DNA from: Saccoglossus kowalevskii
Lineage: Eukaryota > Hemichordata > Enteropneusta > Harrimaniidae
Length of the DNA stretch: 15,219 nt
Reading direction: 5' to 3'
Assembly (NCBI RefSeq): GCF_000003605.2
Contig: NW_003112966.1
Span: forward strand, 377,748-392,966
How positions within the stretch are numbered: position 1 is the first letter of the stretch; each line of letters opens with the position of its first letter. The notes under the pieces are model-generated. The model did no database searches, was not told where the DNA came from, and saw only the letters and a program-made list of their open reading frames with translations. A program made the translations under genes and the position numbers. Of the stretch, positions 8,450-15,219 are shown one piece after another.

Positions 8450-8586
8450 ATTGCAATTTAGAATCACAGTGAATTGTGGAAGAGTTTTTACGTAATCGAA
8501 CACAACTCCACTAATTACAGAGCTCGTCAGCTCTGCAACCTGACAATGACATTTTCCCACAATGCACTGTAATTTGTAACTGCAAT
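8450..8586. mobile_element. Imperfect inverted repeat with central hairpin, MITE-like
   Basis: The left arm from ATTGCA (8450-8455) to CAGTGAATTGTGG (8467-8479) is mirrored by CCACAATGCACTG (8557-8569) to TGCAAT (8581-8586). The core pairs at 12 of 13 positions and the outer 22 bases at 17 of 22. Inside sits a perfect hairpin, CAGAGCT-CGTC-AGCTCTG (8518-8535). At about 137 bp with no coding capacity this fits a decayed MITE. CAGTG ends next to TA would suit a Tc1/mariner relative, but only the right side keeps TA and the arms extend past that point. Confidence 0.45.
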
Positions 8587-11500
8587 ATAGTTTATATTTC
8601 TATCAATAAATAACAGTTAGCACCATATTTAAAAGAAAAAACTTATTTAAGAAATTCAACGATCATGCATTTTATGCATTATTGATGAATACATTTGGAT
8701 TATGATTTATCCTGACATAAAAACACTGTACTTTTAGCACATATATGAGTTTTAGTTCGATGAAACAGTGAAACCTTGGTACGTAAACTCAAACAAATGC
8801 TGTTTAGGGTCTAGCAAAATCAACATTCCTAGTTCATAATAAATCATGATCCGACTACAGTATGGAATGGCATATTACGTATGGGTATCACATATCAACA
8901 ATATATGTTTAAACATCCTATGATGTGACATGTTTTGTTGCTTACTCCATATTAAAATGTTATCATAATATGGAAATATTTCTTACATGGTTGTTACTTG
9001 ACAAACAGTATGTATTGTGAATTATTAACTAAGTATTATGATTTCGGTACCAGTGTGTTCCCGTCACGGTGTATCCAACATGTACGGCCCACCTCCTGTA
9101 CGTTATAATCTCCACAAAACGTGACATTTCGCACTTGCATGTCATTTGTGCAAGGCCCCTATCTCCTTTCAGCCAAATTGTCGTCGGTAACAAGAAATAT
9201 ACTAGTACTGCAAATTCTGATACGGCATCACAAATTGGTCACACAAACAAACATTTTTATGGGTAGTTAATTTACCTCAAAAACGTGGCGCTCATCATGC
9301 AACGCGATCCCTTGTCGCAAAGGTAACAGGCATATGCTATATACATGGAACGTAAATTGTATATTGTTTTTGTTTGCACGGTGGAACAAGCAACTGTCGC
9401 GAGTCGTATATGATGTCCTTTATATTTACCCACCTTCAGGTAGCGTGTCCAGTTGTTTCAAACTGCTAAAAACAATATTCAGCGCAGAACGCAAATTTCT
9501 GGTCACTAGACTAACCTGTAGACAGAACGTAGCTCGCCCTGTCAGCAATAATGACTGTTTTTTAAATAGTACACAGAGTGTGTTATCATTGACCCAAATT
9601 ATTTATCAGTACGCGCGTCTGTATATCATTGCCTTTGATAGTATTCATATCTATACATGCAGACACGTATACAAATAAGCAACAAAATACATAAATCATT
9701 GTTTGCTAATACTACTCGTGGGATGCTCAGTTACGCACTCTTATACTGTCTTCTCACTAGAAAAAGTTACGTCGGCGTAAGTTGCGTCCGGTTTTAAAAA
9801 AAATAGGATCCGATGATTTTGCTCTATACCAGCAGTTCTTACAAGTGGTGTAAATATGACGGCCACTGTACATTGCGCACAATTACACAGACTAGTGAAT
9901 ATACAATTAATGTTTTGGTTTGACCACATATTTCTGTCTTGACCTAGTTCTGAACATGAAATATTTGAGTGACTCGCTCCAATTCGCTGGCGAGGAGTTA
10001 TACAGTTTTAAGGGGTATCGTATACCGTATATTTGAATAGTCGCAAATCACCTGGTTTAGCAGCTCGGAATTTACCCTATGAATTCATATATTTCAAAAT
10101 TATTACAAAATTATTGTGCACTAAAATCGTGACTGTGTTTTTATACGTTTCTGAATATTGTAGTTTTGTTGTTAGTTACACCACCTAAACGTTGTAACCG
10201 TGACTGGATAAGCATACAAACCATTAATTATGCGTTATTTTTTCCAGGTTGCGTATCAATTGTCGAACTTTTCTTTGGTGGCCCTTGACCCTTTGTTATC
10301 AAGAAGGATCAAATATAAGCTCGTACATAAGTATATGTTACCTGTGGTATAACCAATGTAAAATGAACTAAGAGCCTTTGAACGTCACCTGTGCCACATG
10401 GACCGGTAAACTAGTTAGTATAGAACGGGTACTACCGGAAGTCGCATCGACCGACTTTACTTTTCTCTGGAATTTTCTGTGCAGATCGTAAATACCAATT
10501 CAAATATATAATTGAATAACAAATAGCACCGGTAAAACAATCATCATTTTCGGTTTATTATTTCAAAGATGTTATTTGAAAAAAGTGAATACTGTGTAAT
10601 TCAACTTAAAAATGGAAAATACTAAATTAACTAGAACAATGATGGCGAACAAATTTATTGTTGCCAATTACCTAAATTCCAAACTGCTTCTCAATAAACG
10701 TCATTGCTTTATAGAGAGAAATTAGAATCGTTGATTCGTTAACGCGGTGTTGGGTCGAGTTTCTTCGACTCTGGATGGCCACCCTGTCAGAGCATAGTGC
10801 ATGTTTATATTACAGAGTGAAATCCCTGTAGAAATGTACGAACGATAGTTTAGATAATCCGATCTAACTGACCGTTGAACTGGGGTAGGCATGAAAAGTA
10901 TATTTAATAGTTTTACTGGTACATTTCTTTTTGTATACTCCCATATTTCTGCATGTTTCAAAACATTGCCAACCTATTTACTGTGATTGGAAATTTGTCC
11001 GTGTAGTCCGGCTACCATATCACAAATTTTCGTTATAATTATTGTTAGTTTCGCATTCTCGGCACCAACGAGTCTGCACGTTTATAATTCATTTATGCTG
11101 ACATGTAACTGCATTTGTTTACATCTGTGTAATATAACGAAATAGATTCCACTACCCGCATTGTTTCCATTGCACTTACGTTACAAATACGTTATAAGTG
11201 GAGATAAACATGTAACCCTTTTTACCAATGTACCAATAAAGCATTGATAAATATATAACAAAATTATTACCAAACATGTGTGATTAAAATTTATGAAATG
11301 CATCGCCTCGTATACGCCAATTATTATGATTTCGTAGTTAATACAGCGTGGTAGGTAAAACGAGTGGTTCAATAGTTTTGATGAAACAAGGCGATGTCGT
11401 ATAGAGAGAGGTATATTTCTGCAAGGATGTTGAATACTGATAAAAGAAAATTTAAATAATCTCTTTTGTCATCGAGATAAATCGTTCCAGTGTACAAAAG

Positions 11501-11903
11501 ATCATAAACACATTGGCAGACAAATGAGTTGGTTTATGCCCGTCTCTCTTGACACGCATACTAAAGTTGTAGTGGTTTATGAAGACAAATCTTACATATG
11601 TTTGATACATCAAATTCTTACCGCGATAGTTATACTATTAACGTCATAATGTTATTGGCTCGATCATGTTTTTTTTAAGTTGGACAAATTAGGCTACACC
11701 TAGATACGGACATGCAGGAAATGTACTACTTGTGTATTTTATATACGTATATTAGTCACTGACTCGAGTGTAGTCAATGCGGCTAATTATAATAATACAT
11801 ACTTTGAATGTTCAATCAAGGAATCATATTAGTTTGTTTGTCTATATTTCGTTTTAAGTAGTGTATCCCATGGCAAAAATATAGAGTTTTAAACGTGTTC
11901 ACA
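8587..11903. other. Long gene-poor stretch
   Basis: No recognised gene on either strand. The longest frames (9334-9678 plus, 10722-10961 minus) lack family motifs. An acceptor-like TTTTTTCCAG ending at 10247 is followed by 36 open plus-strand codons, without a paired donor. The rest is AT-rich unique-looking sequence. Confidence 0.6.
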
Positions 11904-11923
11904 AATAATAATAATAATAATAA
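11904..11923. repeat. (AAT)6 microsatellite
   Basis: Six perfect AAT units plus AA. Confidence 0.95.
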
Positions 11924-12449
11924 CATATGTACTAATACATATATTATCGTTTAGGGTTTGATTACTCAGGTAACACTGGTACAGCTACACCAGGCAGAAG
12001 ACTTTTGAGTCAGGTCGTCGATAACAACGTCCACAGCGGCTGGAAGATAAACAGTTCAGGCCAACATATCTCACGTTTGATCAGTATATTAACTGTATGA
12101 ACGCCGAGTGAGGAGGTACACGAATAAAAGAATAAAAACGCCACTACTCAAGCGCATATTTTTTTTATTTCCAGGGTATCTGAGTAATGTATATATACTG
12201 TTGTTCTACGGAATTAAAATGTCAGTCTTGCGCGTGATTATTATTACTTATCAGTCTGTAGTCATATTCCGATTTAACCAATCTCGGACATGGTGAGCGT
12301 TTTGACGATTAGGTAGGTAGCCGCGTTGTGTTGTACTGTGCCTCTATAGAAGTATACACGTAACACTTGTCAACTGTTTACAGTGTATACATACTAGGTA
12401 GTTATCTTGTTCATGGCTTGTTCAAAGCACGCCGCTATTTTGTATACAA
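11924..12449. other. Intergenic with two weak exon-like patches
   Basis: On the plus strand, 47 open codons follow an acceptor-like TTTAG (11957 to a stop at 12098-12100), reading FDYSGNTGTATPGRRLLSQV at the start, in a locally GC-richer patch. A strong acceptor-like TTTTTTTTATTTCCAG ends at 12174 and is followed by 39 open codons to 12296. Neither peptide is recognisable and no donor links them. They could be exons of a noncoding RNA or chance. Confidence 0.3.
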
Positions 12450-12461
12450 TGACGTCACGTG
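12450..12461. promoter_or_regulatory. Consensus CRE overlapping an E-box
   Basis: TGACGTCACGTG joins a perfect palindromic CRE (TGACGTCA, CREB/ATF family) to a CACGTG E-box (USF, MITF/TFE, Myc/Max family), sharing two bases. It lies about 830 bp upstream of the signal-peptide exon at 13293. A regulatory role is inference. Confidence 0.35.
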
Positions 12462-13216
12462 CCGTAAAATGCACCTGTGTTAGGCTCTGTATAATGGTCT
12501 CTTTATCAAAACTCACCACGCTGTAATTACTTGGACGCATATATAATGCGATATTCACACTGAGAACCTGTTCACAGTGCTGCTATACTGTAAATGTATT
12601 TGCAGATATACGATGGTTTGCCATATTATCTATCACATACAAATGACGCCACTGTTACTAGTATTACGTGTTGTAAGCCAGTAACTCGAATTAAAAGACA
12701 TTTATGACCACTCAGAAGGAATTGATTAATTATTCCCAAAACGTGCTTTTCAAACGAATGTATGTACCGTTAATATATGTATCGTCATTTTTGAAAACCT
12801 ATCTGGTCACACGGCATGTTGCCACACAAGTTCGACAAGGTGATTGCGTTAAAACGCTAAATAAAGTATAATAACAACCAATTATGCCTGTTTCGAGGGT
12901 TAAAGCAACCTGACTTTGTTTTTTTGTGATATGAATTGAACGAAAAAACTATTATCTGTACCCGTTGACGAGCCGGGGAAATAACTCCCTATATCATGAA
13001 CGATTGTCAAGGCCCGTTCTTAACATTTTTCGGGTTATATTTCTACAGAAAATGTCGTCGTAAAGTTCCAATGACAAACATTGGTGTCTGGCAAGGAACT
13101 TGTTTTTAAAACGCAGTCTCTGATATTTCATCTATAAATATATATGAAATATTCCCACAACATATTACAGCGAAAACGCTAGGCATATAACACGTATAAC
13201 GTTAATTTACATATAA
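12462..13216. other. AT-rich upstream flank, nothing recognised
   Basis: No coding frame. A 9-bp inverted repeat (ATATTTCAT 13123-13131, ATGAAATAT 13144-13152) is the only notable structure. Confidence 0.55.
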
Positions 13217-13226
13217 GTCACGTGAT
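13217..13226. promoter_or_regulatory. E-box GTCACGTGAT near candidate gene start
   Basis: It contains TCACGTGA, close to the extended E-box bound by MITF/TFE factors. It lies 67 bp before the candidate ATG at 13293. A TATAAG at 13212-13217 and an initiator-like TCAGTG at 13247-13252 surround it at roughly core-promoter spacing (slightly long). Confidence 0.33.
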
Positions 13227-13292
13227 TTCCATCCGCAATATAGCCGTCAGTGCACATGTAAATGCAAGTACGGTAGTGAACGGTACCTGACA

Positions 13293-13391
13293 ATGGCGCA
13301 TATACGGCTATGCGCCTTGGCTTTACTAATTGTTCTAGTAACGATATACGTCCTACCGGAATCGACGGAAGCAACTGAAATCGAAGACGAG
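13293..13391 (+). CDS. Candidate first coding exon of a secreted or membrane-anchored protein
   Basis: I do not recognise the protein. ATG opens 33 codons: MAHIRLCALALLIVLVTIYV, then LPESTEATEIEDE, then a GTAAGA donor (13392), phase 0. The hydrophobic run at residues 6-20 after a basic residue fits a signal peptide or type II anchor, and the acidic tail would follow cleavage near Glu27-Ala28. Read past the donor, the frame ends after four more codons (TGA at 13407-13409), so translation needs splicing. GC content rises locally and an E-box lies upstream. Phase-0 acceptors downstream that stay open for at least ten codons include 14028 (best) and 14251. The real second exon may also lie beyond the window. 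The family is unknown. Confidence 0.42.
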
Positions 13392-14027
13392 GTAAGAATT
13401 ATCTTCTGACGTGACGAATTAGCCGTCATAGGCGGCGACATTGAATTGTAATCCGTCACCGTCGCCGCATATAGATTTAGCTTCACGAAATGGTATGGTG
13501 AGTGCATGGTAATGGTATACATGCCATCGAATCATATCACGCATATTGTTTATAAAAAGTATCACGAAAATTAATCTAATATACCATCATCGCATCGTAC
13601 ACCGTTGGCTTCACGATTTCCAAACTTTCGGGCGTCAGAAACGGGCACAACCACTACTAACGTCAAGTAGATGTAACTGCTTCAAACTTCATTTTAAAGT
13701 AAATGATAAGGGGTTCATGTAATCCACGGATAATTACTTTTTTTAATACTAGTAAATTAGTAGCCGCCATAATTGGGAAATAATACTATTTTAATACACG
13801 CGTCACTAATGTAATTTCAGATAAAATAGCAGACACGGGAACCGTGAAATATGTTATAATCCATTTTGAGACAACATCCTTAATATTATCCATTACGTTC
13901 CAACTCGCGGTGTTAGTTTTGCATATCTGTAAAATAGCTTTTCAACCTACTATATAGTATAATCTCAACGTTCCAGTGAAGTGGCATCGATAATTTCATC
14001 TGCATCATTTCATGGTGTTGGTTTCAG

Positions 14028-14111
14028 AGTCCTCGACGCACACTGGACAATATACATATGTTGGATTATTTTAGGCATGTTGATAAAACTATCTTTTATA
14101 TTTCATCTTGA
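14028..14111 (+). CDS. Possible terminal exon for the 13293 gene
   Basis: The acceptor CATGGTGTTGGTTTCAG (AG at 14026-14027) is good. In phase 0 it reads SPRRTLDNIHMLDYFRHVDK and seven more residues before TGA at 14109-14111, giving with exon 1 a 60-residue precursor with an Arg-Arg pair. AATAAA signals follow near 14374. No homology is recognised, and a 27-codon open stretch can arise by chance, so this join is tentative. Confidence 0.2.
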   Translation, partial: SPRRTLDNIHMLDYFRHVDKTIFYISS

Positions 14112-15219
14112 ATTAGGACAACGGCGGGATAATTCATAGAAAAATTAAAAAAAACTGTGTTTTGTCAATTTAATAATAATATGTTTATTTTTAAACAAAT
14201 ATTAAAATGAAACATATTACCGGATACAGTATCCGCGTTTTATGTGCAGGAATTTGTCGGAATGGCCATTATGAGCACTTTTATGTCTAATTAACTGCAA
14301 GTGTTGCCAACTTAATGTTAGTTTCGGTTCACATTATATGCAAATTTGTACGACATTTTCATCTTACAGCGCAATAAAATAAAACATAATTAAAATGCGT
14401 CGATAATTTATGCTAAATTTCAAGCTCAACCAACTAATGGGTTCGAAATATCATTGCTACTTATTCAAACATGTGATATATATGAAATAAAATAACCTGT
14501 GAAAAATGATAAATTAAAGTTTGGTTTAAACGATGTGAATGTAGAACGTACGTACTCGAAGTGTTGTATTTTTATTTTTTTAGTCGCTGTGATGAAAAAG
14601 TGTGTTTTTTTTAAATGACACAGTACACAATTACAACTTTAAATCCGATATATTAAGTATATATATAACTTTAATGTACAACAAATTACTTGATTAAGTT
14701 ATGGGCGACCGCTATCATCAATATATTTTAATAAATTACACCATGGGATATTTGTAATCTCAAAAAATACAAATATTATAATATAATAATTAATCACAAA
14801 TTTCGTCATGCAGTTTTTAACGCATCTTCAAAATGTTATTAAGCGTTTACAAGCCGACCGCGTGAAACCAGAGAGTTAGACGGTGTTCTTGTGTATGGTA
14901 GTGCAAACACCAACTCGAGCATGTATGCGTGACCTGTTAAGTTTCTTGCCATTATTTAATACCACGCAGCGCTATCTGTCGAATAATCCATTGTCCAGGT
15001 ATTTAACTCGGTGCCTTATACATCTACATGCGTATGTAGTTTATCTTCTCACAGATTAATAAATGTCATACTCATTTCAGTGTGCACATCAGTAAAATCC
15101 ATTATAAAACAGAAAAAAAAGTTAATATATGCAAATTAGTCAATGACCAGACATTCATAATTTTTGTAAAAGAAGGAAAGTTTATTCACAAATATCGAAA
15201 TATATCTAGATGGCCAAGC
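14112..15219. other. AT-rich right flank, no gene recognised
   Basis: Only short open stretches. It contains a perfect odd palindrome CGGATACAGTATCCG (14221-14235), AATAAA motifs near 14374 and 15058, and an acceptor-like CTCATTTCAG ending at 15080, followed quickly by a stop in the phase-0 frame. Confidence 0.6.

Noticed and set aside
9334-9678. 114-codon plus-strand frame
   Set aside because: It is the longest frame outside PGGHG, but there is no motif, no splice context, and its composition looks like translated AT-rich noncoding DNA.
10722-10961. Minus-strand frame containing ALTGWPSRVEE, suggestive of a Gypsy-type pol segment
   Set aside because: Only a GWP-like tripeptide is reminiscent; no further integrase or RNase H motifs follow.
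1-15219. CRISPR arrays, rRNA, tRNA, bacterial operon signals, autonomous transposase or viral genes
   Set aside because: None was visible; repeats are short and irregular, and coding signals are intron-containing and animal-like.

Overview
This window is animal nuclear DNA, most likely from an invertebrate. It is AT-rich, and its one recognisable gene has many short exons with GT-AG introns of about 95-550 bp. There is no operon-like packing, and no CRISPR array, rRNA or tRNA that I can see. The species cannot be named from the sequence. I had no alignment tools: family assignments come from recognising motifs, and exon joins come from reading frame, splice consensus and family conservation.

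Left third (1 to about 4440, minus strand). This holds most of a glycoside hydrolase family 65 gene, the animal protein-glucosylgalactosylhydroxylysine glucosidase (PGGHG, formerly ATHL1). Nine coding exons join in one frame for exactly 564 codons, from a signal-peptide start at 4220 to a donor after 497. The remaining C-terminal part, probably about 200 residues, lies off the left edge. A 5'UTR intron (4265-4403) and a promoter-like region around 4400-4440 precede it. The enzyme removes glucose from the Glc-Gal-hydroxylysine units of collagen-type proteins. The signal peptide and six N-glycosylation sequons imply that this copy enters the secretory pathway.

Middle (about 4440-8600). No confident gene. 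At 5256-5595 on the minus strand there is a protein-like open frame that needs one frameshift to continue into an acidic tail, so it is either a decayed gene copy or an unrecognised exon. A perfect NRF-1-type palindrome lies just beyond its stop. Two compact inverted-repeat clusters (7688-7829 and 8450-8586) look like small non-autonomous (MITE-like) elements.

Right half (about 8600-15219). Mostly AT-rich, gene-poor DNA with an (AAT)6 microsatellite. A CRE overlapping an E-box lies at 12450-12461. At 13293-13391 on the plus strand there is a good candidate first coding exon: an ATG, a hydrophobic signal peptide or anchor, an acidic stretch and a consensus donor. It may open a small secreted-protein gene. 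Its later exons are uncertain; the best nearby candidate is 14028-14111.

The two supported coding loci are unrelated in sequence, and nothing shows that they work together beyond both apparently encoding secretory proteins.
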